NCBI RefSeq assembly: GCF_001952935.1
Contig: NZ_CP018319.1
Coordinates: 4,980,001 to 5,044,000, forward strand
DNA length: 64,000 bases
Direction of reading: 5' to 3'
Source of the DNA: Pseudomonas frederiksbergensis
GTDB taxonomy: Bacteria; Pseudomonadota; Gammaproteobacteria; Pseudomonadales; Pseudomonadaceae
In this document: positions 23,235 through 32,599 of the stretch, piece by piece
How positions within the stretch are numbered: position 1 is the first letter of the stretch
Layout of the letters: each line of letters opens with the position of its first letter
Program-made: the position numbers and the translations under genes
The notes under the pieces: model-generated
Seen by the model: the letters and a program-made list of their open reading frames with translations, nothing else
Told to the model about the DNA's origin: nothing
Database searches by the model: none

Positions 23235-24203
23235 ATGAACGCGGTGCGCTGGGGCATGATCGGGTGTGGCAGCGTCGCTGAACGCAAGAGCGGACCGGCC
23301 TTCTACAAGGCGCCCGGCTCGGCGCTGGTGGCGGTGATGGGCCGGCGTCTGGACGCGGTGTCGGATTACGCCGCGCGTCACGGCATCGCTCGGGTCTACA
23401 CCGATGTCGACGCGCTGATCAATGATCCCGAAGTCGACGCGGTGTACATCGCAACGCCACCTGACAGCCATCACGCTTACGCCTTGAGAGTGGCCGCCGC
23501 CGGCAAACATTGCTGCGTCGAGAAACCCATGTCGTTGAATGCCGGGCAAAGCCGCGAGATGCAAAAGGCCTTTGCCGATGCCGGGCTGCACCTGTTTGTT
23601 TCCTACTACCGGCGTTCACTTCCGCGCTTCCAGCAAGTGCGGCAATGGCTGGAGGAAGGGCGGATCGGCGAGGTCCGGCACCTGACCTGGTCCCTGACCA
23701 AAGCGCCATCTCCGACCGATCTTGGCGGTACCGATAACTGGCGCACCGACCCGGCGATTGCGGGTGGTGGTTATTTCGCCGACCTGGCCAGTCATGGCTT
23801 CGATCTGTTCCAGTACCTGCTTGGCGACATCGTCGAAGTCGCCGGGTTTACCGCGCACCAGGCCGGTTTGTATGCCGCCGAGGATGCCGTCAGCGCCAGT
23901 TGGCGGTTTGCTTCCGGCGCCCTGGGTATGGGCTGCTGGAATTTCGTCGCAGACCGCCGCGAAGATCGGGTCGAGCTGATCGGCAGCACAGGCCGGATCA
24001 GCTTTTCCGTATTCGATGAGCATCCGGTTCAGCTTGAAGCCGATGAAAGCCTCAGCCTGCACATCGAGAACCATGAGCACATTCAGTGGCATCACGTGCT
24101 GGGCATGAACGCGCATATTCGGGGAGAAGCGCGGCATCCAGCCGTGGCCGAACAAGCGCTGAAAACCGATTGGGTGATGGACCAGATCCTCAAGCGCGGC
24201 TAA
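23235..24203 (+). CDS. Gfo/Idh/MocA family oxidoreductase
   Basis: 322 residues from ATG 23235, with GGGAG five bases upstream; an in-frame GTG at 23229 overlaps that RBS. The N-terminal Rossmann fold shows VRWGMIGCGSVAE, the catalytic-type EKP motif is near residues 96-98 (CCVEKPMSLN), and the C-terminal domain has GGGYFADLASHGFDLFQYLLGD with the usual D-x-x-x-H pair. It should be an NAD(P)-dependent dehydrogenase for a sugar or sugar-like compound. Substrate unknown. Confidence 0.9.
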   Translation: MNAVRWGMIGCGSVAERKSGPAFYKAPGSALVAVMGRRLDAVSDYAARHGIARVYTDVDALINDPEVDAVYIATPPDSHHAYALRVAAAGKHCCVEKPMSLNAGQSREMQKAFADAGLHLFVSYYRRSLPRFQQVRQWLEEGRIGEVRHLTWSLTKAPSPTDLGGTDNWRTDPAIAGGGYFADLASHGFDLFQYLLGDIVEVAGFTAHQAGLYAAEDAVSASWRFASGALGMGCWNFVADRREDRVELIGSTGRISFSVFDEHPVQLEADESLSLHIENHEHIQWHHVLGMNAHIRGEARHPAVAEQALKTDWVMDQILKRG

Positions 24204-24565
24204 CGCTCACCGAATGCCCCACCGATGTAGCAGCTGCCGAGCAGCGTGAGGCGGCGGTTCGGCGCATCTGAAAGTCGAAATCCCTTGCTCCGTTGAAACT
24301 CAATCCAAATGGAGAGCGAAGAGGCCGGCATAGCTTCCATCTGCATTGACTGAACGGTCGCCATCGCGAGCAGGCTCGCTCCCACAGGTTTCGTGGTGTA
24401 GGCAGGATTTGCGGCTGGCTTCGATCCACTGTGGGAGTGAGCCTGCTCGCGATGAGGCCGGCCCTGAGTAGTACGGAGCCTCATTCACCCTGTCGGCCTC
24501 CGCCGACACCGTAATTTGTGTTTACCTCGGGTTGTGTGGTCGACCAGCCAGCTGACTGGCGGTCC
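24204..24565. other. Intergenic gap with REP pair
   Basis: 362 bases between the oxidoreductase and the lexA2 promoter. Apart from the REP pair at 24362-24454 nothing gene-like was seen. Confidence 0.6.
24362..24454. repeat. REPIN-like inverted pair, class A
   Basis: Arms 24362-24387 and 24429-24454 are inverted copies with one mismatch, each with the core GCGAGCAGGCTCGCTCCCAC. This is the common Pseudomonas REP doublet form. Confidence 0.85.
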
Positions 24566-24601
24566 TTGCCAGGAAAAAACCAAAAGAGTACAAATGTACT
24601 C
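24566..24601 (+). promoter_or_regulatory. lexA2 promoter with LexA2-type SOS operator
   Basis: TTGCCA (24566-24571), a 17-base spacer and TACAAA (24589-24594) make a sigma-70 promoter. The palindrome GAGTACAAATGTACTC (24586-24601) covers the -10; its GTAC-N4-GTAC core matches the type bound by the second LexA of pseudomonads. Repressor binding there would block RNA polymerase, giving autoregulation of the whole mutagenesis operon. Confidence 0.75.
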
Positions 24602-24602
24602 C

Positions 24603-25211
24603 ATGACGACTTTAACTCCCCGCCGTACCGCCATCCTGACCTTTATCCGCGATCGAATCGCCGAGCAGGGTCAGTCCCCGAGCCTCGCTGAAATCAGCGA
24701 GGCGTTCGGTTTCGCCTCCCGTAGCGTGGCGCGCAAGCATGTGCTGGCGCTGACCGAGGCCGGTTTTATCGAGGTCAATGCGCATCAGGCCCGGGGCATT
24801 CGTTTGCTCGGACAACCGGCGCGGCCCGAGTTGCTGGACATTCCGGTACTCGGCCGAGTGGCAGCGGGTGCGCCGATCGGTGCCGATGCCGAGGTTCACA
24901 GCCGCTTGCTGCTCGACCCGTCGATCTTCTCGCGGGTGCCGGATTACATGCTGCGGGTCCAGGGTGACTCGATGATCGAGGACGGCATTCTCGACGGCGA
25001 CCTGGTGGGCGTGCACCGCAATCCCGAGGCGGTCAACGGCCAGATCGTCGTCGCGCGACTCGACGGCGAAGTCACCATCAAACGTTTCGAGCGGGTCGGC
25101 GAGGTTGTCCGATTGCTGCCACGCAATCCGGCCTACAAGCCGATCACCGTCGAAGCCAGTCAGGACCTGGCCATCGAAGGGGTGTTCTGCGGCCTGGTGA
25201 GGCAAGGGTGA
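24603..25211 (+). CDS. lexA2: LexA2, SOS repressor of the mutagenesis operon
   Basis: 202 residues from ATG 24603 (MTTLTPRRTAIL aligns with the usual LexA start). An N-terminal winged helix (PSLAEISEAFGFASRSVARKHVLALTEAGFIE) binds DNA. The self-cleavage site Ala-Gly is near residues 88-89 (VAAGAP), and the Ser/Lys pair is near S123 (QGDSMIEDG) and K160 (EVTIKRF). An upstream ATG at 24594 lies inside the -10/operator, so the transcript probably begins at or near the ATG itself. It overlaps imuA by one base and is first in the operon. Confidence 0.92.
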   Translation: MTTLTPRRTAILTFIRDRIAEQGQSPSLAEISEAFGFASRSVARKHVLALTEAGFIEVNAHQARGIRLLGQPARPELLDIPVLGRVAAGAPIGADAEVHSRLLLDPSIFSRVPDYMLRVQGDSMIEDGILDGDLVGVHRNPEAVNGQIVVARLDGEVTIKRFERVGEVVRLLPRNPAYKPITVEASQDLAIEGVFCGLVRQG

Positions 25212-25828
25212 TGGGCGCCGTCGTTGCGCTGGATACGCTGTTCAATGGCGGCCAGGTCTGGAAGGGCCGGCCTGCGCCACCGGCCGTCAGCCCGCAACCC
25301 ACCGGGCATGCTGCGCTGGATGCGGCGTTGCCCACCGGTGGCTGGCCGGAAGCGGCGCTGACCGAAATCCTTTTGGCCGGGCAGGGTGTTGGCGAGTTGC
25401 AACTGGTGTGGCCGGCGCTGGCGCGGTTGTCCGCCGCGGGCGAGCGCATCGTGCTGGTGGCGCCGCCTTACGTGCCATATCCCCAGGCCTGGCAGAACGC
25501 CGGGGTCGATCTGCGTCAGTTGTCGATCATCCAGGCCAGCGAGCGCGATGCCTTGTGGGCAGCGGAACAATGCCTGCGTTCAGGCAGTTGCGGCGCAGTG
25601 CTGTGCTGGCCGCACAAGGCCGATGACCGGGCGTTGCGGCGCTTGCAGGTGGCGGCGGAAACCGGCTCGACCCTGGCGTTTGCCTACCGCTCGATCAATG
25701 AGGCGATCAACCCTTCGCCCGCGGCACTGCGCATCGCCATCGATGCCAGGCCTGCACAATTGCGCGTGCTCAAGTGTCGGGGCGGGTTGGCGCGTTCGGC
25801 GCCGATTGCCTTCCCCGTGGGACATTGA
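25211..25828 (+). CDS. imuA: ImuA, RecA-like translesion synthesis protein
   Basis: 205 residues. The RecA-like layout includes TGHAALDAALPTGGWPEAALTEILLAGQGVGELQLVWPALARL in place of a proper Walker A (no GxxxxGKT seen), and ends with LRVLKCRGGLARSAPIAF, as in ImuA proteins. It works with ImuB and DnaE2 in damage-induced mutagenesis. The start overlaps the lexA2 stop (TGATG), and its own stop forms part of the RBS region of imuB. Confidence 0.9.
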   Translation: MGAVVALDTLFNGGQVWKGRPAPPAVSPQPTGHAALDAALPTGGWPEAALTEILLAGQGVGELQLVWPALARLSAAGERIVLVAPPYVPYPQAWQNAGVDLRQLSIIQASERDALWAAEQCLRSGSCGAVLCWPHKADDRALRRLQVAAETGSTLAFAYRSINEAINPSPAALRIAIDARPAQLRVLKCRGGLARSAPIAFPVGH

Positions 25829-25835
25829 GGTTGCC

Positions 25836-27251
25836 ATGCGCTGGGTGTGCATTCTCTTCCCGCAATTGGCGCTGGACGCGGTACTGCGTCAGCGTTCCGA
25901 TCCCGATGAACCGCTGGCGCTGCTGACCGGCCCGGCCCAGCGTCGGGTGTTGCAAGCGGTCAACGCTTCGGCCCGGGCGCTGGGCTTGCGTCCGGGCCAG
26001 TCGATGACCGCCGCCCAGGCCTTGAGCAAAGGCTTTGTCACGGCTGAATACGACGCGGCCGAGATCGAGCACTGGCAGCAGTTTCTGGCCGCCTGGGCTT
26101 ATCGATTCAGTTCACAAGTCAGCGTGCATTACCCGCGTGCGGTGGTGTTTGAAATCGAGTCCAGCCTGGGACTGTTCGGCGCCTGGCCGCAATTCGAGGC
26201 GCGGTTGCGCGCCGAACTCGGCGAGTTGGGGTTTCGCCATCGGATTGTTGCCGCGCCCAACCCGGTGGCGGCACGGGTGCTGGCCAATGCTTATGACGGT
26301 CTGGTGGTGCCCGACGATCAAGCCTTGCAGCATCATCTAGGGCAGTTGCCTATCGACCGGATCGGGCTGGAAACCAGCGTGGCCACCGCGTTGTCGCGCA
26401 TGGGGCTGCGCACCTTGAGCCAGGTTCAGGCGTTGCCTCGCCATAGTCTGGCCCGGCGTTTCGAGGCCCGGGTGCTCAAGCATCTGGACGCCTTGCTCGG
26501 CTTACGGCGGCTGGCGCTGGCGTTCTACCTGCCGCCGGACCGGTTCGATGTGCGCATCGAGCTCAACTTCGACGTGCAGTCCCATCAGGCGCTGCTGTTT
26601 CCGTTACGCCGGCTGACCGGCGACCTGTCGGCGTTTCTTTGCGGTCGGGACAGCGGCGTGCAGCGTTTTGACCTGCACCTGGAGCACGCCGGGCTGCCGG
26701 ACACCGTCATCAAGGTCGGCCTGCTCAGCGCCGAACGTGATCCGGCGATGCTCTTTGAACTGGCCCGGGGCCGGTTGGAGCACATCCAGGTCGCGGCCCC
26801 GGTGCGCGGTTTTCGCCTGCGCGCCGAAGACTTGCCGGCCTTCGTTCCCCAGTATCAGGAGCTGTTCGACGACCGCCCGCAGCAGTCCTTGCCCTGGGAG
26901 CAACTGCGCGAACGCTTGCGCGCGCGGTTGGGGGATGACGCGGTGCAGGGCTTGCGGTTCCAGGCCGATCACCGGCCGGAATGCGCGTGGCAGGCCAGTG
27001 TCGACAGTCAGCGCTGTGCAGGGCTGCCCGGCGTGCAACGTCCGGGTTGGCTGCTGACCGAACCGCTGGCGGTGCACGAAGGTTCGGCGCGCATCCTGAT
27101 GGGGCCGGAGCGCATCGAGTCCGGTTGGTGGGACGGCGCCGATGTGCGCCGCGATTACTTCCTGATCGAAACCCGTTCCGGCCAGCAGGGCTGGGCCTAC
27201 CGTGCGGTCGGTGAGGACGGTCCGTTGTGGCTGCAAGGCTGGTTCGCATGA
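25836..27251 (+). CDS. imuB: ImuB, Y-family polymerase-like mutagenesis protein
   Basis: 471 residues from ATG 25836, with GAGG six bases upstream. It has the Y-family palm and finger layout (MRWVCILFPQLALDAVLR; RPGQSMTAAQALSKG; SSLGLFGAWPQFEARLRAEL) but lacks the full acidic catalytic set of DinB/UmuC, as is known for ImuB, which acts as a hub linking the beta clamp, ImuA and DnaE2. It overlaps dnaE2 by ATGA. Confidence 0.92.
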   Translation: MRWVCILFPQLALDAVLRQRSDPDEPLALLTGPAQRRVLQAVNASARALGLRPGQSMTAAQALSKGFVTAEYDAAEIEHWQQFLAAWAYRFSSQVSVHYPRAVVFEIESSLGLFGAWPQFEARLRAELGELGFRHRIVAAPNPVAARVLANAYDGLVVPDDQALQHHLGQLPIDRIGLETSVATALSRMGLRTLSQVQALPRHSLARRFEARVLKHLDALLGLRRLALAFYLPPDRFDVRIELNFDVQSHQALLFPLRRLTGDLSAFLCGRDSGVQRFDLHLEHAGLPDTVIKVGLLSAERDPAMLFELARGRLEHIQVAAPVRGFRLRAEDLPAFVPQYQELFDDRPQQSLPWEQLRERLRARLGDDAVQGLRFQADHRPECAWQASVDSQRCAGLPGVQRPGWLLTEPLAVHEGSARILMGPERIESGWWDGADVRRDYFLIETRSGQQGWAYRAVGEDGPLWLQGWFA

Positions 27252-30200
27252 GCATCGACTATGCCGAGCTGCACTGCCTGTCGAACTTCAGTTTCCAGCG
27301 CGGTGCTTCCAGTGCCCTCGAACTCTTTCAGCGGGCGAAAAAGCAGGGCTATCAGGCCTTGGCGATCACCGATGAATGCACCCTGGCCGGTATCGTCCGC
27401 GCCTGGCAAGCGGCCAAAGCCGTGGAGCTGCCGCTGATCATCGGCAGCGAAGTGCGCATCGAGAACGGTCCGAAACTGGTGTTGCTGGTGGAAAACCTCG
27501 AGGGTTATCAAGCGCTGTGCCGATTGATTACCCGAGCCCGACGCCGCACGCAGAAAGGCCAGTATCAAGTGCTGCGCGAGGACTTCAGCGAACCCTTGCC
27601 GGGCCTGTTGGCATTGTGGGTGCCGGACGCGGTCGATGACTTCGAACAGGGCCGCTGGCTGAAACAGACCTTCGCCGATTGCCTGTGGCTGGCCGTCCAG
27701 CTGCATCGCGGCCAGGACGATACCCGACGGCTGAACGAGCTGTTGATGCTGGCAAGGGAGCTGCGAATCCCGGCAGTGGCCAGCGGTGATGTGCACATGC
27801 ACGCTCGTGGACGGCGCGCCTTGCAGGACACCATGACTGCGATCCGTCATCACGTGCCGGTGGCGGAGGCCGGGTTGCGTCTTCATCCCAATGGCGAGCG
27901 GCATGTGCGCAGTCTTGAGGCTCTGCAATCGATCTACCCGCAAACCCTGCTCGACGAAACGCTGAACATCGCCCGGCGCTGCGCCTTCGACCTCGGTCAG
28001 TTGCGTTATCAATATCCCCGGGAATTGGTCCCTGAAGGCCAGACAGCCACCTCCTGGCTGCGGCATCTGACCGAGGAGGGCATCGCGTGGCGCTGGCCAA
28101 AAGGACCGCAGGCCAAGGTGCTGACGCAGATCGACAAGGAACTGGAGCTGATCGCCGAACTGGGCTACGAAAGCTATTTCCTGACGGTTCACGACATTGT
28201 GCGATTCGCCCGTGAGCAAAAAATCCTGTGTCAGGGCCGTGGTTCGGCGGCCAACTCGGCGGTGTGCTTTGCCTTGGGCATCACGGAAATCGATCCGGAT
28301 CGCACCACGCTGTTGTTCGAGCGCTTTCTCTCCAAAGAGCGCAACGAACCGCCGGACATCGACGTCGATTTCGAACACGAACGCCGCGAAGAAGTCTTGC
28401 AGTACGTGTTCCAGCGTTATGGCCGCAGTCGTGCGGCGCTGACGGCGGTGGTCAGCACGTATCACGCGGCCGGCGCAGTGCGTGATGTGGCCAAGGCCCT
28501 GGGTTTGCCGCCGGATCAGATCAACGCCCTGGCCGATTGCTGTGGCCACTGGAGTGATGAAACACCGCCCGTGGAGCGCCTGCTTGAAGGCGGGTTCGAT
28601 CCCGAGAGTCCGGTGCTGCGCCGGGTGCTGAGCCTGACGGGGCAGTTGATCGGGTTCCCCCGACACCTGTCCCAGCACCCCGGCGGTTTCGTGATTTCCG
28701 AGCAGCCTCTGGACAGCCTGGTCCCGGTGGAAAACGCCGCCATGGCCGAGCGCACCATCATCCAGTGGGACAAGGACGACCTCGATGCCGTCGGGCTGCT
28801 CAAGGTGGATATCCTGGCGCTGGGCATGCTCAGTGCGATCCGCCGCTGTTTCGATCTGTTGCGCCGTCATCGTCATCGGGACCTCAGCCTGGCGACGATC
28901 CCGGCCGAAGACTCGCCGACCTACGACATGATCGGCCGTGCCGACACCATTGGCGTATTCCAGATCGAGTCCCGGGCGCAGATGTCGATGCTGCCGAGGC
29001 TCAAGCCACGGACCTTCTATGATCTGGTGATCGAGGTGGCAATTGTCCGTCCGGGGCCGATTCAGGGCGGGATGGTGCATCCGTACCTGCGCCGCCGAAA
29101 CAAGGAAGAACCGGAGGTCTATCCGTCCCCGGCACTGGAAGTGGTGCTCAAGCGCACGCTGGGCGTGCCGTTGTTCCAGGAACAGGTGATGCAGATTGCG
29201 ATCGTCGCCGCCGACTACAGCCCCGGCGAGGCCGATCAGCTGCGCCGCTCCATGGCGGCCTGGAAACGCCACGGCGGGCTGGAACCGCACAAGGATCGCC
29301 TGGCCGCCGGGATGAAGAAAAACGGCTACACGGCCGAGTTTGCCGCGCAGATCTTCGAGCAGATCAAAGGCTTCGGCAGTTATGGTTTTCCTGAGTCCCA
29401 CGCCGCCAGTTTCGCCTTGCTGACCTACGCCAGTTGCTGGTTGAAATGCCATGAGCCGGCGGCCTTCGCCTGTGCGCTGATCAACAGCTGGCCCATGGGT
29501 TTCTACAGCCCGGACCAGATTCTGCAGGACGCGCGCCGGCATCATTTGCAGATTCGCCCGGTGGACGTGCGCGCCAGCGATTGGGATTGCAACCTTGAGC
29601 CGATCACTGGGGCTCAACCGGCGATTCGCATGGGATTGCGGATGGTCAAGGGCTTTCGCGAGGACGATGCCCGGCGCATCGAAGCCGCACGGTCGAAGGG
29701 GGCGTTTATCGACATTGCCGACCTCGGCGAACGGGCGCGACTCGACGCCCGCGCCCAGGAACAACTGGCCGATGCGGGTGCGCTGCGTGGCCTGGCGGGT
29801 GACCGTCATCGGGCGCGCTGGGAAGTGGCGGGTGTGCAGAAACAGCTTGGCTTGTTCGCCGGTCTGCCGAGTCAGGAGGAGGGCGCGGTGTCGTTGCCCA
29901 AACCCACTGTCGGCGAGGACCTGCTGGCCGATTACAACAGTGTCGGCACCACGCTCGGCCCGCATCCGCTGGCTCTATTGCGGGGTGAATTGAAAGCCCG
30001 GCGCTGCCGCAGTTCGAAGGAACTGCTGGAGGTCGAGCATGGACGACCGGTCAGTGTCGCCGGGCTGGTGACCGGCCGACAACGCCCGGGCACCGCCAGT
30101 GGCGTGACCTTTGTCACCCTTGAAGATGAGTTCGGCAACGTCAACGTCATCGTCTGGCGCGACCTGGCCGACCGGCAGCGCCAGGTGTTGGTCGGCTCGC

Positions 30201-30325
30201 AATTGCTCAAGGTCGACGGGCGTTGGGAAAAGGAAGGCGAGGTGCGGCATTTGATTGCCGGACGGTTGAGCGACCTGAGCCCATTGCTCGACGGCATCAG
30301 CGTACGCAGCCGGGATTTCCGCTGA
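27248..30325 (+). CDS. dnaE2: DnaE2, error-prone DNA polymerase
   Basis: 1025 residues from ATG 27248. A PHP domain opens the protein (YAELHCLSNFSFQRGASSALELFQRAKKQGYQALAITDE); the polymerase core shows CQGRGSAANSAVCFALGITEIDP, PPDIDVDFEHERREEVLQY and GVPLFQEQVMQIAI; an OB-fold lies near the end (GLVTGRQRPGTASGVTFVTLEDEFGNVNVIVW). The Asp triad positions typical of the C-family are present (DIDVDF). The length and lack of a clamp-binding tail mark it as DnaE2, not DnaE1. Last gene of the SOS operon. Confidence 0.95.
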   Translation: MSIDYAELHCLSNFSFQRGASSALELFQRAKKQGYQALAITDECTLAGIVRAWQAAKAVELPLIIGSEVRIENGPKLVLLVENLEGYQALCRLITRARRRTQKGQYQVLREDFSEPLPGLLALWVPDAVDDFEQGRWLKQTFADCLWLAVQLHRGQDDTRRLNELLMLARELRIPAVASGDVHMHARGRRALQDTMTAIRHHVPVAEAGLRLHPNGERHVRSLEALQSIYPQTLLDETLNIARRCAFDLGQLRYQYPRELVPEGQTATSWLRHLTEEGIAWRWPKGPQAKVLTQIDKELELIAELGYESYFLTVHDIVRFAREQKILCQGRGSAANSAVCFALGITEIDPDRTTLLFERFLSKERNEPPDIDVDFEHERREEVLQYVFQRYGRSRAALTAVVSTYHAAGAVRDVAKALGLPPDQINALADCCGHWSDETPPVERLLEGGFDPESPVLRRVLSLTGQLIGFPRHLSQHPGGFVISEQPLDSLVPVENAAMAERTIIQWDKDDLDAVGLLKVDILALGMLSAIRRCFDLLRRHRHRDLSLATIPAEDSPTYDMIGRADTIGVFQIESRAQMSMLPRLKPRTFYDLVIEVAIVRPGPIQGGMVHPYLRRRNKEEPEVYPSPALEVVLKRTLGVPLFQEQVMQIAIVAADYSPGEADQLRRSMAAWKRHGGLEPHKDRLAAGMKKNGYTAEFAAQIFEQIKGFGSYGFPESHAASFALLTYASCWLKCHEPAAFACALINSWPMGFYSPDQILQDARRHHLQIRPVDVRASDWDCNLEPITGAQPAIRMGLRMVKGFREDDARRIEAARSKGAFIDIADLGERARLDARAQEQLADAGALRGLAGDRHRARWEVAGVQKQLGLFAGLPSQEEGAVSLPKPTVGEDLLADYNSVGTTLGPHPLALLRGELKARRCRSSKELLEVEHGRPVSVAGLVTGRQRPGTASGVTFVTLEDEFGNVNVIVWRDLADRQRQVLVGSQLLKVDGRWEKEGEVRHLIAGRLSDLSPLLDGISVRSRDFR

Positions 30326-30334
30326 ACCCAACTT

Positions 30335-30438
30335 GATCGTTCCCACGCTCTGCGTGGTAACGCCTCCCGTGACGCTCTGCGTCACAGCGGACGCAGAGCG
30401 TCCCTGGCTGCGTTCCCACGCAGAGCGTGGGAACGATC
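30335..30438. repeat. Long-stem intergenic repeat, copy 1
   Basis: A 104-base element opens GATCGTTCCCACGCTCTGCG and closes with its complement at 30417-30438, with inner inverted parts. It sits between dnaE2 and the convergent flavin-reductase gene and can act as a terminator for both. Two more copies lie at 41046 and 60367. Confidence 0.85.
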
Positions 30439-31099
30439 ATTTACCTGACGGCCAAAACCTTTCGCCGCCCCCCGGCGCATCCGTCCACGCCTGCAACGAG
30501 CGTGTCGGCAAATCGAAATAATCCCTCGTGCGCGCATACCCATGCCCACCCATCCGGCCAATCGCATCGAGCCCGAGTTGATCGATGTACAAGGTTTTCG
30601 GGTCGATCAATTCATCCCGCACGTGCGCCATCAACACTTCGCCAAAGATAATCTCCCGTGACTGCCCGATGGACAGCGCCATCATCCGTCGACATTCCAA
30701 GGCCACCGGGGCTTCGCCGATTCGTGGGCATTTGACCGTGGTGCCGGGAATGGCGGTGAGGCCGGCGGCCGTCAGTTCGTCGAAACCGGGGGCGAACGGC
30801 ACGGCGCAGACGTTCATGGCTTCCACCAGGGCATCGCTGACGATGTTCACGGTGAATTCCTGGTTGAGCTGGATATTGCGCGTGGTGTCCTTGGGGCTTT
30901 GGTCGCCGTAGTTTTCCACGCCCAACGCGAGGATCGGCGGGTCGGCCGAGAGGGCGTTGAAGAAGCTGAAGGGCGCGGCGTTGATTCGGCCTTCGCCGTC
31001 GATGGTGGTGACCAGGGCAATTGGCCGGGGCACCACGCTGCCGATCAGAATCTTGTACTTGTCTCGCGGGCTCAGTTGGCTGAAGTCAAAGCTTTGCAT
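30437..31099 (-). CDS. Flavin reductase-like FMN-binding protein
   Basis: 220 residues with the flavin-reductase split-barrel pattern: YKILIGSVVPRPIALVTTIDGEGRINAAPFSFFNALSADPP, then DTTRNIQLNQEFTVNIV. These proteins bind FMN and either supply reduced flavin to a monooxygenase or have other roles. Last gene of the leftward cluster, 12 bases after the amidohydrolase; its stop touches the long-stem repeat. No monooxygenase is encoded nearby. Confidence 0.88.
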   Translation of the reverse strand: MQSFDFSQLSPRDKYKILIGSVVPRPIALVTTIDGEGRINAAPFSFFNALSADPPILALGVENYGDQSPKDTTRNIQLNQEFTVNIVSDALVEAMNVCAVPFAPGFDELTAAGLTAIPGTTVKCPRIGEAPVALECRRMMALSIGQSREIIFGEVLMAHVRDELIDPKTLYIDQLGLDAIGRMGGHGYARTRDYFDLPTRSLQAWTDAPGGGERFWPSGK

Positions 31100-31111
31100 G
31101 GGCAGAATTCT

Positions 31112-32599
31112 CTAAAGAAGGGGATCAATCGCGCTCAGCGGCGCGTCTGCGCTGTAGTCGTCAGCGAACGGGATCGCCGGTTTGAACAGGCCTTTCCAGT
31201 CCGCTTGGCCGAAGGCCCGGTCGCTGTGGCTGCGCATCAGTTTTTCGAATTGTTGTTGCGCCTGGCGTTGCAGGGCGGGGTAGTCGACGCCTTGAACCTG
31301 ACCGTCCCGCATCACGCAGCGGCCGTTGATGTAGCTGGCGATGCAGTCGTCACCGCGCCCGGCCAGCACCAGGTTTTTCAGTGGATCGAACAAGGGGCCC
31401 AAATGCAGGCCGCGAAGGCTGAACACCGTGATGTCGGCCTTGGCGCCCGGTGCCAGGCGACCCAGATCATCGCGGCCCAGGGCCTTGGCGCCGCCGAGGG
31501 TGGCGGCGTTGTACAAATCCAGGGTGCTGGTGAGCGAGTTCCCGCCCTCCATCAATCGCGCGATGTTCAAACCCTGGCGCATGTTTTCCAGCAAATCCGC
31601 CGGCCAGGTGTCGGTGCCCAAGGCGAAGTTGATGCCCTTGGCCCGATAGCGACCGAAAGAGTTCAACGCCTCGCCGTCACGGGCAAACACCACCGGGCAA
31701 TGCACCAGACTCGCGCCGCCATCCACCACGCGTTGCAGATCATCATCGCCGCAGGTGTAGAGGCCGTGGGGCAGCAGGCTGCGCGGGGTCAGCAAATCCA
31801 ATTGTTGCAACCAACCCAGCGGCGAAGTACCGCGCAGTTGCTCGACCATCGCCACCTCACCGAGCCCCTGGCAGCAATGCAAACGCATCGGCGCGTTCAG
31901 TTCCCGACTCAGCGCGGCAGTGCGTTGCAGCAGGGCCGGGGTGCAGGTCTGGATCCGGTCCGGCAGCAGCGCGCCACGAATCAAGCCCTCGTGCGCACCG
32001 TCGAAATCACGGAAAAACCGCGCAGCCGCCTCGAGCCCCGCCATGCCCCGCGTTTCATCCCAGTGATGCCCGAGGCTTCCATCGGCGCGCCAGTAACTCA
32101 TGCCGCTCATGTAGCAGGGGCCGAGGTAAGTGCGCAGCCCCAACTCGCCCGCCACACCGGCTACCGCAGCAAACTCGTCGTAGGTCTCGGCCCATTCGCG
32201 GTAGTACATCGAGGTGATCGGCATGGCGGTGGTGATGCCGTTGCGGATCAGCTGGGTGAAGGCGTAGCGGTATTTGAAGACTTCTTCATCGGGGCTGTAA
32301 CTCTCCCGCGGACCTGCCGTCAGGTAATCCTCGGACCACATCCGGCCCATGTCGCGTTCATCGCCGTTGTCCAGCGTCAGCACCGTCGAATCAAGATCGC
32401 CGAGTGCATCCAGGTCGATGAAACCCGGACCGATCAATGCGTTGCCGTAATCGACCCACTGATCTACCGGCCCTGGATAGCCACGCCCGACAAACACAAT
32501 GCGCGAACCTTCGAACACCACTTCGCCGTCGCGCCACAGCACATGCCGGGTGCCGTCGAACCCGACCACGCAACTGGCTTTCAATCCAATCCTTTTCAC
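31112..32599 (-). CDS. Amidohydrolase family protein with altered metal motif
   Basis: 495 residues, TRZ/ATZ-like amidohydrolase. After the first beta sandwich, the place of the usual HxH reads GPGFIDLDALGDLD, so both histidines are Asp (D62 and D64). Later ligands remain: MRLHCCQG, LLPHGLYTCG and ALGTDTWP. The C-terminal sandwich returns as GRLAPGAKADITVFSL. Related proteins deaminate or dechlorinate ring amines, but the changed first motif means the metal or chemistry may differ. It overlaps the upstream cytosine-deaminase-like gene by ATGA. Confidence 0.85.
   Translation of the reverse strand: MKRIGLKASCVVGFDGTRHVLWRDGEVVFEGSRIVFVGRGYPGPVDQWVDYGNALIGPGFIDLDALGDLDSTVLTLDNGDERDMGRMWSEDYLTAGPRESYSPDEEVFKYRYAFTQLIRNGITTAMPITSMYYREWAETYDEFAAVAGVAGELGLRTYLGPCYMSGMSYWRADGSLGHHWDETRGMAGLEAAARFFRDFDGAHEGLIRGALLPDRIQTCTPALLQRTAALSRELNAPMRLHCCQGLGEVAMVEQLRGTSPLGWLQQLDLLTPRSLLPHGLYTCGDDDLQRVVDGGASLVHCPVVFARDGEALNSFGRYRAKGINFALGTDTWPADLLENMRQGLNIARLMEGGNSLTSTLDLYNAATLGGAKALGRDDLGRLAPGAKADITVFSLRGLHLGPLFDPLKNLVLAGRGDDCIASYINGRCVMRDGQVQGVDYPALQRQAQQQFEKLMRSHSDRAFGQADWKGLFKPAIPFADDYSADAPLSAIDPLL

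Noticed and set aside
27197..29965. 922-residue leftward open frame opposite dnaE2
   Set aside because: Antisense shadow of a high-GC gene: no domains, composition rich in His/Gln/Arg, and the plus strand carries the full DnaE2 sequence.
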